Part shown: one piece after another, positions 44,457 to 55,530 of the stretch | How the letters are laid out: each line of letters starts with the position of its first letter | Numbering within the stretch: position 1 is the stretch's first letter | From: Prosapia bicincta | Lineage: Eukaryota; Arthropoda; Insecta; Hemiptera; Cercopidae | Direction of reading: 5' to 3' | Assembly (NCBI GenBank): GCA_036971475.1 | Contig: JBAIZL010000001.1 | Coordinates: 155,624,544 to 155,688,543, forward strand | DNA length: 64,000 nucleotides | The notes under the pieces: model-generated | Databases searched by the model: none | Seen by the model: only the letters and a program-made list of their open reading frames with translations | What the model was told of the DNA's origin: nothing | Translations under genes and position numbers: made by a program

Positions 44457-45676
44457 TAGGCCACACTCAGCGTATTTGTCGCTGCGGTAGAAACTCGACA
44501 ACAGGAAAATCATATAATTTTATGTTTATTCAAGTGGGAGCGTTAACGGTCAGCGACAGCGACTTGTACGCTGTGTGTAGAATATTAAAATTATATTCAT
44601 TATATAATTATATTATAATATTCAATCCCACCTCATCTCAGAATTGAATACCAATAGCATTATAAAAAAATATTTTGCTTGCCAGTGGTAAATCGATGAG
44701 AACAAAATGGAGTATAAAATATATGAAAAATTACTTCCCAATATTTTTTCTTTTTTAAATGAAAGAAATGAAAAACACTGTTTTCGTAAAAACACTGGCA
44801 TTTTTCTCCACGTATATTAAACAAAATCAACTTATATAGAAATCATTCTATACAAAATGTTTTATATTTATAAAACAATTAATATATATATATATAATTA
44901 TTATATGGTATTCGTGCAGAAAAAAAATTGTAAAACAAAATATTAAAAAGCCTAACGGCGAGTAATATGTAATTATTGTACAACTGTTTTCAATTCGAGC
45001 TCAGACGGAAAAATAGTTGTCCATTTGCGCTGGATGATCATTAAATAAGAGAGATTTCAAAATTTGAGATACATTCTTCAGATTTATATTCATATATGTA
45101 ATTAAGTTCACTATCTAAAACTAATAGAGAAAAATGTCTTCCGAGTTTACTTAGATAGGGCCTACTATCTTTTGTCTGTAATCGATATTTGTAATAGGTG
45201 TTCGATTACTCTTTTAATTTATCTGCCAAACGCTCCTTTATTGCTATGCAAAAGCGTAGTCTTATATCTTGTTTACAGGTTTTGTCACTCACAATAGCTG
45301 GTAATTATTCATCGAACGATGACGTATGCCTACTCACACTTAAATAAGAAGAGCATTTTTTGCACATCCAGAAAGCACATCAACGCGTGAAACTGGCAAC
45401 AGATAGGAAACCTTACAAAGTTCATAGAATTATTATTAAATCTTTTTTTTTTCAAATAAAATTACCACAGGATATTGCCATTAATCGAAGGCATTTAATA
45501 AAGATCGTTTAATATTTATTCCTAATTTTTCAATGCAATGGAATTCTCGCTTAGCAGTTGTTTCTCATCAGCGATTTTGTCGCCGAGTGTGGCCCACTAC
45601 AGTGTATCTACTGTGACGCAATTAGAACCAGCGTTTTTGTCGCGGCGACAAATACGTCGAGTGTGGACGTAGCCTT
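44457..45676. mobile_element. Cluster of related inverted termini (DNA transposon remnants)
   Basis: Four related termini occur. Left: GGCCACACTCAGCGTATTTG then TCGCTG (44459). Its inverse lies at 44551-44577 (CAGCGACTTGTACGCTGTGT). A second inverse is at 45568-45596 (TTTTGTCGCCGAGTGTGGCC) and a third at 45640-45676 (CGACAAATACGTCGAGTGTGG). They could be one foldback element of about 120 bp plus a second inserted copy, or the two ends of a 1.2-kb element with nested derivatives. The interior 44580-45560 is AT-rich without a frame. The superfamily is not determined. Confidence 0.6.
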
Positions 45677-45857
45677 GATGCATCTCGTAATAATGCCATA
45701 TTTAGTGAGAGATAAACGCATCTAGACATCTTAGTCGCCGCACAACACGCACCTCGTTCATGTTAGCAGTTGCGAGAACAGATCGTATGACGTTTCAGCG
45801 CTTTATCAGTGAATGAAACTAATTCGCCTCGTCCTGTCTTCATTAGCCACTGTTCAG

Positions 45858-46160
45858 TGAAAGATGTCCCTTTCATTGTAAGTGACGCAGATAGCTTCAT
45901 TCAATGATGTCCTTTGCATATCTCATATAGGCCTTACTTAGAGTTAGATTGCGCCAGTTATTCTTCCGCGACCCGAATCAACCTACTGAGTTTACAGCGT
46001 GTGCTCTGAAAGATGTCCCTTTCAGTGTGAGAGGCGTAAACAGCTTCATTCAATGATGTCCTTTGCATATCTCATATAGGACTTACTTAGAGTTAGATTG
46101 CGCCAATTATTCTTCCGCGACCCGAACCAACCTACTAACTTTACAGCGTGTGCTCTGAAA
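45858..46160. repeat. Two tandem copies of a 150-bp unit
   Basis: GAAAGATGTCCCTTTCA starts copies near 45858 and 46008, and a third start (GAAAGATGTAC) at about 46157 marks the end. The copies differ at about ten sites. The unit contains TGATGTCCTTTGCATATCTC and GCGTGTGCTCTGAAAGATGT. No frame. Confidence 0.92.
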
Positions 46161-46228
46161 GATGTACTAGTACAGCAGCGGCATAGCATTCTTCTGGCTG
46201 GAATAAACGTTTAATTGATCAGTCAAAA

Positions 46229-47584
46229 TGATAACGATGATTCTTTGACATAAAACAAATGTTGAAGGTTGTTTGAGATGCACGGAAGTCTAATACAAAT
46301 AGAAGCCAGTCGCCTACGACTGTTTTTATTAACGCAAATAATGATAACGATGATTCTTTGACATAAAACAAATGTTGAAGGTTGTTTGAGATGCACGGAA
46401 GTCTAATACAAATAGAAGCCAGTCGCCTACGACTGTGTTTATTAACGCAAATAATGATAACGATGATTCTTTGACATAAAACAAATGTTGAAGGTTGTTT
46501 GAGATGCACGGAAGTCTAATACAAATAGAAGCCAGTCGCCTACGACTGTGTTTATTAACGCAAATAATGATAACGATGATTCTTTGACATAAAACAAATG
46601 TTGAAGGTTGTTTGAGATGCACGGAAGTCTAATACAAATAGAAGCCAGTCGCCTACGACTGTGTTTATTAACGCAAATAATGATAACGATGATTCTTTGA
46701 CATAAAACAAATGTTGAAGGTTGTTTGAGATGCACGGAAGTCTAATACAAATAGAAGCCAGTCGCCTACGACTGTGTTTATTAACGCAAATAATGATAAC
46801 GATGATTCTTTGACATAAAACAAATGTTGAAGGTTGTTTGAGATGCACGGAAGTCTAATACAAATAGAAGCCAGTCGCCTACGACTGTTTTTATTAACGC
46901 AAATAATGATAACGATGATTCTTTGACATAAAACAAATGTTGAAGGTTGTTTGAGATGCACGGAAGTCTAATACAAATAGAAGCCAGTCGCCTACGACTT
47001 TGTTTATTAACGCAAATAATGATAACGATGATTCTTTGACATAAAACAAATGTTGAAGGTTGTTTGAGATGCACGGAAGTCTAATACAAATAGAAGCCAG
47101 TCGCCTACGACTGTGTTTATTAACGCAAATAATGATAACGATGATTCTTTGACATAAAACAAATGTTGAAGGTTGTTTGAGATGCACGGAAGTCTAATAC
47201 AAATAGAAGCCAGTCGCCTACGACTGTGTTTATTAACGCAAATAATGATAACGATGATTCTTTGACATAAAACAAATGTTGAAGGTTGTTTGAGATGCAC
47301 GGAAGTCTAATACAAATAGAAGCCAGTCGCCTACGACTGTGTTTATTAACGCAAATAATGATAACGATGATTCTTTGACATAAAACAAATGTTGAAGGTT
47401 GTTTGAGATGCACGGAAGTCTAATACAAATAGAAGCCAGTCGCCTACGACTGTGTTTATTAACGCAAATAATGATAACGATGATTCTTTGACATAAAACA
47501 AATGTTGAAGGTTGTTTGAGATGCACGGAAGTCTAATACAAATAGAAGCCAGTCGCCTACGACTGTGTTTATTAACGCAAATAA
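46229..47584. repeat. Satellite array, 113-bp unit, 12 near-identical copies
   Basis: Twelve copies of a unit starting TGATAACGATGATTCTTTGA. The only changes I see are a T/G at the ACTGTTTTT/ACTGTGTTT site in a few copies and one ACTTTG. Since 113 is not divisible by three and minus-strand frames stay open for about 97 codons, every copy yields an identical frame in each successive phase. These frames are artefacts. The array ends abruptly on both sides with no flanking relatives. Confidence 0.97.
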
Positions 47585-48448
47585 TGATGAGTATATTAAA
47601 TATTTATAATTTTCAAGGAATGGATATTTGTTGATCTTCACGTGTACAAAGTGCTTGTATCTCAAAAATTGACAATTCTTGTGCATTAATGTCACACGAA
47701 ACGTTTGCTGTTATAACTCAAATTTTACAATATATTCACGACATGCATTAGCGTACACTTTATTATGTTGTGTTATTTCGTCCAGTGCCTACGAGAATAG
47801 GAAATGATTGTGGATATAGCTGTAGAACTAAGGTAAGGGATGTCACGGGATATATTTTGCTTTTATTCATGCGGGGTTGCGTAACTGGAGTAGGCCTCAC
47901 TAACGGGGCCGTGAACACGTTACATATAAAGATCATCTTTGTTACACCTCATACGTTTAAAACTACCGTATGAGTTTGTTCAGTGACTTTAAATGAAAGG
48001 TACTTTTCTTTATTATTTTGTTCTGTAGAGACATTTCCACACAAGCATTTGGTTCGTTTGAAACAGTAAGTTTTGTAAAGTAAAATTATTTTCATGCAAA
48101 ACATTTAATCACATTGACGATATTTTATAATTTTAAGCTGACAAACGTTTTAATTGTATTAATAGCCTTTGACGGCTGTAATCCAAAACATTTGGGATAG
48201 GGCTGAAGTTAAGATAGACGACTATATGTGTATAATACACACACGGGTATCTTAATTTGTAAAGCACGTTTCCTTGTGTAGACATTTTAGTATATTGCGC
48301 AAATACATAACTTATTTAGCACAGCTATATAGTATACTAAACCCACTTAAAGCAAAGTTTACAGTTACGAACTTTGTTGTGTTGTCTGTGGTTATGAGTA
48401 TAGCGTCACAAGTTATGCGTTCAACGAATGATTTCAGCTGTCTGTAAA

Positions 48449-48451
<3 letters not shown>
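47585..48451. other. Unique DNA, no gene seen
   Basis: A 67-codon frame at 47770-47973 has no recognised domain. Nothing else noted. Confidence 0.5.

Positions 48452-48517
<66 letters not shown>
48452..48517. repeat. (TA)n microsatellite abutting the PLE fragment
   Basis: About 66 bp of pure TA, ending exactly where the left inverted repeat of the PLE element begins. Confidence 0.96.
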
Positions 48518-48521
<4 letters not shown>

Positions 48522-48582
48522 GTTAATATATTACTATAGTAAGTAATTTTATCCACCATTAAGTGCAATGATTTTACCTTGT

Positions 48583-48624
48583 GTGATGAGGCGCCTTTCG
48601 GTCATTTGACCATTGTCGAATCAC
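48583..48624 (-). ncRNA. Hammerhead-like motif overlapping the PLE stop codon, core decayed
   Basis: Minus strand: stem I GTGAT, degenerate core TCGACAA (expected CTGANGA), extra U, helix II GGTCA-TT-TGACC (loop written for the plus strand), GAA, self-complementary stem III AGGCGCCT, cleavage-site C, stem I ATCAC. All three helices are intact (stem I 5 bp, helix II 5 bp), while core positions C3, U4 and G8 have changed. The TGA stop codon of the nuclease frame lies in the 5' strand of stem I, placing the motif immediately downstream of the protein, as in a pLTR. Confidence 0.6.
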
Positions 48625-49211
48625 TGATTATTTTTTCTTAATTTTTCTGGTGTGGATGTTCGGTCCGTCGTGTTGGTAATTGTTGACGTTATACACGATT
48701 CCTCTTGAGTCTCGTGTATAATGTTTTTGAATAGTATGTCTTCTGTATATGTTGTTTGTAGATTTATTAAATTGTTGTGTATGTTTTTATAAATGTGGTA
48801 TTTTTCTAGTGAGTTTAGTTCTATTGGGTTATTATTTATTTCAAGTATGGTTAGGTTATTTTCGTAATTTGTTATTTCATGTTTATGTGATATTAAGTGT
48901 GCTGCAACATTTGATACTTTTGAATTTTTGTTTTTGAATGATCTATAATGTTCTTCAAATCTTATTTTAAATGATCTGATTGTTTTCCCTATGTAAAATG
49001 CGTTACAGTTACATGTAATTTTGTAAATTCCTGATAGGTTATGTTTTTCTGAATTTGTTTTGTGGTTTGTGTTATTAAGATATTTTATTATTTTGTTGTT
49101 TGGTTTGTATGTTGGAGTGTAGTATTCTTTGTTGTATATATTTGTTATTTTTTCTATTTTGTTATTGGTGTATTTATATTTTAGGTAGATTTTTTTTATT
49201 TTTATAATTTT
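48621..49211 (-). pseudogene. PLE ORF fragment: GIY-YIG endonuclease domain, 5'-truncated
   Basis: On the minus strand a frame of 196 codons runs from the first codon after a stop (49212-49214) to TGA at 48621-48623. It contains no Met, so it is the 3' part of a larger ORF. Residues 61-63 are GIY and 73-75 YIG, in the compact block GIYKITCNCNAFYIGKT. Two Cys (67, 69) between GIY and YIG, then His88, His105 and His109, match the Cys/His insertion typical of Penelope-like GIY-YIG domains. R84 in the helix after YIG and E136 (LEKYHIY) are the likely catalytic Arg and Glu. The domain normally nicks target DNA for reverse transcription at the insertion site. The upstream RT and linker are missing. 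No frameshift or internal stop lies within the domain, so decay is recent or the sequence was truncated on insertion. The C-terminal tail (from about residue 165) is Thr/Ser rich. Confidence 0.88.
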
Positions 49212-49289
49212 TTAATTTATTTGTTCCGGTTTCAACCTAAACACTTAATGGTGGATAAAATTACTTACAATAGTAATATATTAACTTCA

Positions 49290-50347
49290 TAAAGTCAGTG
49301 CAACGGAAAAACAATGGATAACGTAATATATATATAACTAATGTACGTCACGTAACTACGAATAGTTACTCTCTAGTGCCACAGTAGTGTAGCGACAGTC
49401 TCTACCAAAACTACTCAATCGCCGACAACCATTTGCAACCAGCAGCAATTTGTATATTCTATAAAAACATTGTTGCCCGTTTCTATTACAGTATTTTAAA
49501 ACTAGACACATTAAAGGTCATTGTATAATATTTATACCGTGGTATATCTTAGCCTCACGTAAAAATGTATAACTTTATGAAAATGTTTGGAAAAAATGTC
49601 TTTTTATAGGAGCCAGTTTGGTGTGAAGGTTAGGCCTAAGTCAAACACTGTAGCGTAAATATTTACCACTGTTTAACAAAAAAAAGTCTTCTATATTGTC
49701 ATTTCTTTTAAAATTCATAAATAATATTTCATATATACTGTATTTGATTCAATCTTCACATGAGCCACTAGTTTTACAATAAAACACTCGAAATTGATAA
49801 ATTACACTTGTTTATACTGTAATAGCACTTAATTTTTTTGATTATTGAAGACACCAATTATTGATTTCGGAAGATGTGTCACATTGTCAACTCAAACCGT
49901 AACTGTGTCCTGAGGCAAGTATAACATAGTAATGTAGGTTTGAGTGTTTTAGTGAATAATATTTCATTAAAATTGAATTAGTAACCATTAATAAAATATT
50001 GTGAAATTCTTAATATACTAAACTTTATTTCTGTTAGGAATAATGGTGCACATTTAAGTACATTTATCGCCTTTCAAAGCATTATTCTTCGTTGACGCTT
50101 TTAGTATTATCTCCTTTATCAAAACAAACAGTTTAAGGTTTTAATAATGGAGTTAATCCGAAACGCGACAACGAAGTATAATGTTTTGATGTTAGGAAAG
50201 GCAGAAAAAAAGTAGTCGAAAATGATGCACTTTATTATTTCTAAATGGGATAGTGTTATCAGACAGCATAAAACTAAACCTCCGGTTCCCAACAGTAAAT
50301 GTACCTCTCAACAGAACTGTTTTAAAGCAAAAACTAAAAAGCCAGTA
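49290..50347. other. Unique DNA, no gene recognised
   Basis: A stretch at 49370-49470 is less AT-rich and resembles neither array nor known TE. The frame 50222-50437 is 71 codons and runs into the 128-bp duplication; no family. Confidence 0.45.
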
Positions 50348-50603
50348 GAATGTGTGGGTAAGATATACAATGTCAGTGAGGAACATTTAGGTATAATTTA
50401 CTTGAAGATGTACCACCCCATACGAACCCTTTACTAAAGTGAAATTTCATGACAGTTCTATCCAATGTCAATAAAGAATGTGTGGGTAAGATATACAATG
50501 TCAGAGAGGTACGTTTAGGTATAATTTACTTGAAGATGTACCACCCCATACGAACCCTTTACTAAAGTGAAATATCATGACAGTTCTATCCAATGTCAAT
50601 AAC
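50348..50603. repeat. 128-bp tandem duplication
   Basis: Copies at 50348-50475 and 50476-50603 start GAATGTGTGGGTAAGATATA and differ at only a few sites (AGTGAGGAAC/AGAGAGGTAC, TTTCATG/TATCATG). Confidence 0.95.
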
Positions 50604-51489
50604 ATTCGAAACTAAAACTTAGAACGGGTGAATCGTATGAGGATTGGCTTTACCGGTAATTGAACTGATTACTGATCACATTCCTCAGCCTGCCTAATAA
50701 CTGCCACGCCCTGCTTTTGAAGTTGCTACAAGTTGGTGGTGCAGTGTGCAATAAAATTATCTCACCCTCTAAACCCAATTTGCCTACATCTCAAGCGCAC
50801 TACCTCTTTCTTGGTGTAGAATTCTTAATTAGCCCTTTCATCTCAGGAAGAAACACAAGTACTGTATCTGTTTACTGACTCAGAAATCCACCCCTCCCAA
50901 GCAATCTGTTGGGAATCGATATGCGGTTGGCATGGAAACGCAATCCAGCTGGCGTTCATATCCTTTGCCCGACTGTCATCCTTCACAAGGACACTTTGTT
51001 GCATGTAAATGCACAATTTCTTTCGTTGAATGTAGAAACTTCAAAAATATTGTGGATTATCACAACTGAAAGAGTTTTATTTACGTAAATATTTGTATCT
51101 ACGAAAAGTAAAAGACGTTTTTAAAGCAATGTAAAAAGTGAACCTTTCTTAACGTATATGAATTGTTATTATAAATTTACAAGTTGATATATTTTTATAT
51201 TATTTTGGCTTTTTGAAACATTACACTTATGCTAAGGTTATAAAATATTTTAAAAACACGATACTACTGAGCATAATAAGAGTAGCTCGTTCTTTTATTT
51301 ATTGTAGAAGCAATGTAAACAAATAACATTAAAATAATTAACAATCAGGCTTTTCTTTTTGTGTGTGTCTTATGCACAGCTCGTCATAGACATTCTTACA
51401 TAAATAAATAAATCACGAGATTAAAAGATATACAGTTTAACAACCAGAAACACCCATAAGATATACATCGACAGAAATAAAATTCTAAC
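50604..51489. other. Unique DNA, no gene recognised
   Basis: The stretch 50690-51010 is noticeably less AT-rich and may be a transposon remnant or old exon, but frames are short and match nothing I know. Confidence 0.45.
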
Positions 51490-53206
51490 CCATTCTATTC
51501 ACACATCTGCGTTATACATTCTGGTCCCACGTCTTCCCAAATGGGTTATTCATTCTTTTAAGCTTCTTCCATTCTGGCCCCACGTCTTCCCACCTGGGTT
51601 ATTCATTCTTTCAAGTTTCTTCCATTCTGGCCCCACGTCTTCCCACCTGGGTTATTCATTCTTTCAAGTTTCTTTCATTCTAGCCCCACGTCTTCCCACC
51701 TGGGTTATTCATTCTTTCAAGTTTCTTTCATTCTAGCCCCACGTCTTCCCACCTGGGTTATTCATTCTTTCAAGTTTCTTCCATTCTTGCCCCACGTCTT
51801 CCCACCTGGGTTATTCATTCTTTCAAGTTTCTTTCATTCTAGCCCCACGTCTTCCCACCTGGGTTATTCACCCTATTAAGCCTTTTCAATTCTGACCCCA
51901 CGTCTTCCCACCTGGGTTATTCATTCTTTCAAGCTTCTTCCATTCTGGCCCCACGTCTTCCCACCTGGGTTATTCATTCTTTCAAGTTTCTTTCATTCTA
52001 GCCCCACGTCTTCCCACCTGGGTTATTCATTCTTTCAAGTTTCTTCCATTCTGGCCCCACGTCTTCCCACCTGGGTTATTCATTCTTTCAAGCTTCTTTC
52101 ATTCTGGCCCCACGTCTTCCCACCTGGGTTATTCATTCTTTCAAGTTTCTTTCATTCTAGCCCCACGTCTTCCCACCTGGGTTATTCATTCTTTCAAGTT
52201 TCTTTCATTCTAGCCCCACGTCTTCCCACCTGGGTTATTCATTCTTTCAAGTTTCTTTCATTCTAGCCCCACGTCTTCCCACCTGGGTTATTCATTCTTT
52301 CAAGTTTCTTTCATTCTAGTCCCACGTCTTCCCACCTGGGTTATTCATTCTTTCAAGCTTCTTCCATTCTGGCCCCACGTCTTCCCACCTGGGTTATTCA
52401 TTCTTTCAAGCTTCTTCCATTCTGGCCCCACGTCTTCCCACCTGGGTTATTCATTCTTTCAAGCTTCTTCCATTCTGACCCCACGTCTTCCCACCTGGGT
52501 TATTCATTCTTTCAAGCTTCTTTCATTCTGACCCCACGTCTTCCCACCTGGATTATTCATTCTCTCAAGCTTCTTCCATTCTGGTCCCACGTCTTCCCAC
52601 CTGGGTTATTCATTCTTTCAAGCTTCTTCCATTCTGGCCCCACGTCTTCCCACCTGGGTTATTCATTCTTTCAAGCTTCTTCCATTCTGGCCCCACGTCT
52701 TCCCACCTGGGTTATTCATTCTTTCAAGCTTCTTTCATTCTGACCCCACGTCTTCCCACCTGGATTATTCATTCTTTCAAGCTTCTTCCATTCTGGCCCC
52801 ACGTCTTCCCACCTGGGTTATTCATTCTTTCAAGCTTCTTCCATTCTGACCCCACGTCTTCCCACCTGGGTTATTCATTCTTTCAAGCTTCTTCCATTCT
52901 GGCCCCACGTCTTCCCACCTGGGTTATTCATTCTTTCAAGCTTCTTCCATTCTGACCCCACGTCTTCCCACCTGGGTTATTCATTCTTTCAAGCTTCTTC
53001 CATTCTGACCCCACGTCTTCCCACCTGGGTTATTCATTCTTTCAAGCTTCTTCCATTCTGGCCCCACGTCTTCCCACCTGGGTTATTCATTCTTTCAAGC
53101 TTTTTCCATTCTGTCCTTACATCTTTATTCTTGCATTATTCATTTTTTTAAAGCTCCTTCCATTCTGGATCCACGCCTGCACACCTGTATTATTCACCCT
53201 ATCAAA
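51490..53206. repeat. Satellite array, 53-bp pyrimidine-rich unit, about 30 copies
   Basis: Units contain CCCCACGTCTTCCCACCTGG, GTTATTCATTCTTTCAAG and a variable CTTCTTCCATTCTGG segment. The plus strand is strongly C+T rich throughout. Two subtypes are spatially separated: GTTTCTTTCATTCTAG dominates 51600-52320, while GCTTCTTCCATTCTGG or TGAC dominates 52330-53100. The outer units (51490-51545 and 53100-53206) are degenerate. Confidence 0.96.
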
Positions 53207-53599
53207 CTTTCTCTGCCTAGAGGTCTTTTATTTTTGGGAGATTGTTTCAACAATGATTTCGAAAATTCGTTGGGACTTATCTAATGTTTTCATAAAAACC
53301 TAGAAATCAAATCATTTGTACTATGTTATCCATATCTTCTAAATAATCACTACGAGTATTTTCATGAGAGAAAATGATACTCGTATTTTATAAGTAAAGT
53401 TTTCTGCTCTTCCCACCAACTACTACAAAAGCATGGATGAGGCAATTACACAGATGTAGTGTCTAGTGAACCAAGAAATAATGAGGCGAACGCTTTGTTT
53501 TCCCAGAATAAGACGCCTTTTAATTTCGAAGAACAAACACGAGTCTAGCAAACAATAGCTCGGATGTATATTTTTTCCGTTTACGCTGAAAATGGAAGA

Positions 53600-55530
53600 T
53601 GAATCTCTGAATAACAGATTTCTCGTTCGGAAAGAGCAACTGGTCTATATGATACAAAATAATAATGTCTAAAATTGGATGCATCTCTGAATAGCAGATA
53701 CGTTTCTCGATCGGAAAGAGCAACTGGTCTATATGATACAAAATAATAATGTCTAAAATTGGATGCATCTCTGAATAACAGATACGTTTCTCGATCGGAA
53801 AGAGCAACTGGTTTATATGATACAAAATAATAATGACTAAAAAAATGGATGAATCTGTGAATAACAAATACGTTTCTCGATCGGAAAGAGCAACTGGTTT
53901 ATATGATACAAAATAATAATGACTAAAAAAATGGATGCATCTCTGAATAGCAGATACGTTTCTCGATCGGAAAGAGCAACTGGTTTATATGATACAAAAT
54001 AATAATGTCTAAAATTGGATGCATCTCTGAATAACAAATACGTTTCTCGATCGGAAAGAGCAACTGGTTTATATGATACAAAATAATAATGTCTAAAATT
54101 GGATGCATCTCTGAATAACAAATACGTTTCTCGATAGGAAAGAGCAACTGGTTTATATGATACAAAATAATAATGTCTAAAATTGGATGCATCTCTGAAT
54201 AACAAATACGTTTCTCGATCGGAAAGAGCAACTGGTTTATATGATACAAAATAATAATGTCTAAAATTGGATGCATCTCTGAATAACAAATACGTTTCTC
54301 GATCGGAAAGAGCAACTGGTTTATATGATACAAAATAATAATGTCTAAAATTGGATGCATCTCTGAATAACAAATACGTTTCTCGATCGGAAAGAGCAAC
54401 TGGTTTATATGATACAAAATAATAATGTCTAAAATTGGATGCATCTCTGAATAACAAATACGTTTCTCGATCGGAAAGAGCAACTGGTTTATATGATACA
54501 AAATAATAATGTCTAAAATTGGATGCATCTCTGAATAACAAATACGTTTCTCGATCGGAAAGAGCAACTGGTTTATATGATACAAAATAATAATGTCTAA
54601 AATTGGATGCATCTCTGAATAACAAATACGTTTCTCGATCGGAAAGAGCAACTGGTTTATATGATACAAAATAATAATGTCTAAAATTGGATGCATCTCT
54701 GAATAACAGATACGTTTCTCGATCGGAAAGAGCAACTGGTTTATATGATACAAAATAATAATGTCTAAAAGTGGTTGCATCTCTGAATAACAGATACGTT
54801 TCTCGATAGGAAAGAGCAACTGGTTTATATGATACAAAATAATAATGTCTAAAATTGGATGCATCTCTGAATAACAGATACGTTTCTCGATCGGAAAGAG
54901 CAACTGGTTTATATGATACAAAATAATAATGACTAAAATTGGATGCATCTCTGAATAACAAATACGTTTCTCGATCGGAAAGAGCAACTGGTTTATATGA
55001 TACAAAATAATAATGTCTAAAATTGGATGCATCTCTGAATAACAAATACGTTTCTCGATAGGAAAGAGCAACTGGTTTATATGATACAAAATAATAATGA
55101 CTAAAATTGGTTGCATCTCTGAATAACAAATACGTTTCTCGATCGGAAAGAGCAACTGGTTTATATGATTCAAAATAATAATGACTAAAATTGGATGCAT
55201 CTCTGAATAGCAGATACGTTTCTCGATCGGAAAGAGCAACTGGTCTATATGATACAAAATAATAATGACTAAAAAAATGGATGAATCTGTGAATAACAAA
55301 TACGTTTCTCGATCGGAAAGAGCAACTGGTCTATATGATACAAAATAATAATGACTAAAATTGGATGCATCTCTGAATAACAGATACGTTTCTCGATCGG
55401 AAAGAGCAACTGGTCTATATGATACAAAATAATAATGACTAAAAAAATGGATGAATCTGTGAATAACAAATACGTTTCTCGATCGGAAAGAGCAACTGGT
55501 CTATATGATACAAAATAATAATGTCTAAAA
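53600..55530 (-). repeat. Satellite array, 84-bp unit, about 23 copies, open in two minus frames
   Basis: The unit (GATGCATCTCTGAATAAC, then ATACGTTTCTCGATCGGAAA, then GAGCAACTGGT) is 28 codons long. The minus strand has no stop in two frames across most of the array, so 430-codon (53837-55129) and 458-codon (53923-55299) frames overlap. Stops or frame changes occur where copies carry the longer AAAAAAATGG junction. Variants such as GATCGG/GATAGG, CAGATA/CAAATA, GTCTAA/GACTAA and GTTTAT/GTCTAT are scattered among copies. Two overlapping frames and no domain argue for a minisatellite. Confidence 0.95.

Larger units (their letters stand above)
48518..49289 (-). mobile_element. Truncated Penelope-like element between inverted 48-bp ends
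   Basis: The ends 48518-48565 and 49242-49289 are inverted and match at 47 of 48 positions (TGAAGTTAATATATTACTAT...CCATTAAGTG). The 676 bp between them carries, on the minus strand, a 5'-truncated frame with a GIY-YIG nuclease domain, followed at once by a hammerhead-like motif and then one of the inverted ends. Penelope-like elements encode RT then GIY-YIG, have repeats (pLTRs) that may be inverted, and carry hammerhead motifs in them; the layout fits. The RT region is absent. The left end abuts a TA tract. Confidence 0.82.

Noticed and set aside
46219..47695. Series of identical 97-codon frames as a gene family
   Set aside because: They are the same 113-bp unit read in successive phases on the minus strand.
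53837..55299. 430- and 458-codon frames as a repetitive protein gene
   Set aside because: Two frames are open at once, the unit is divisible by three, and there is no domain, promoter or frame preference.
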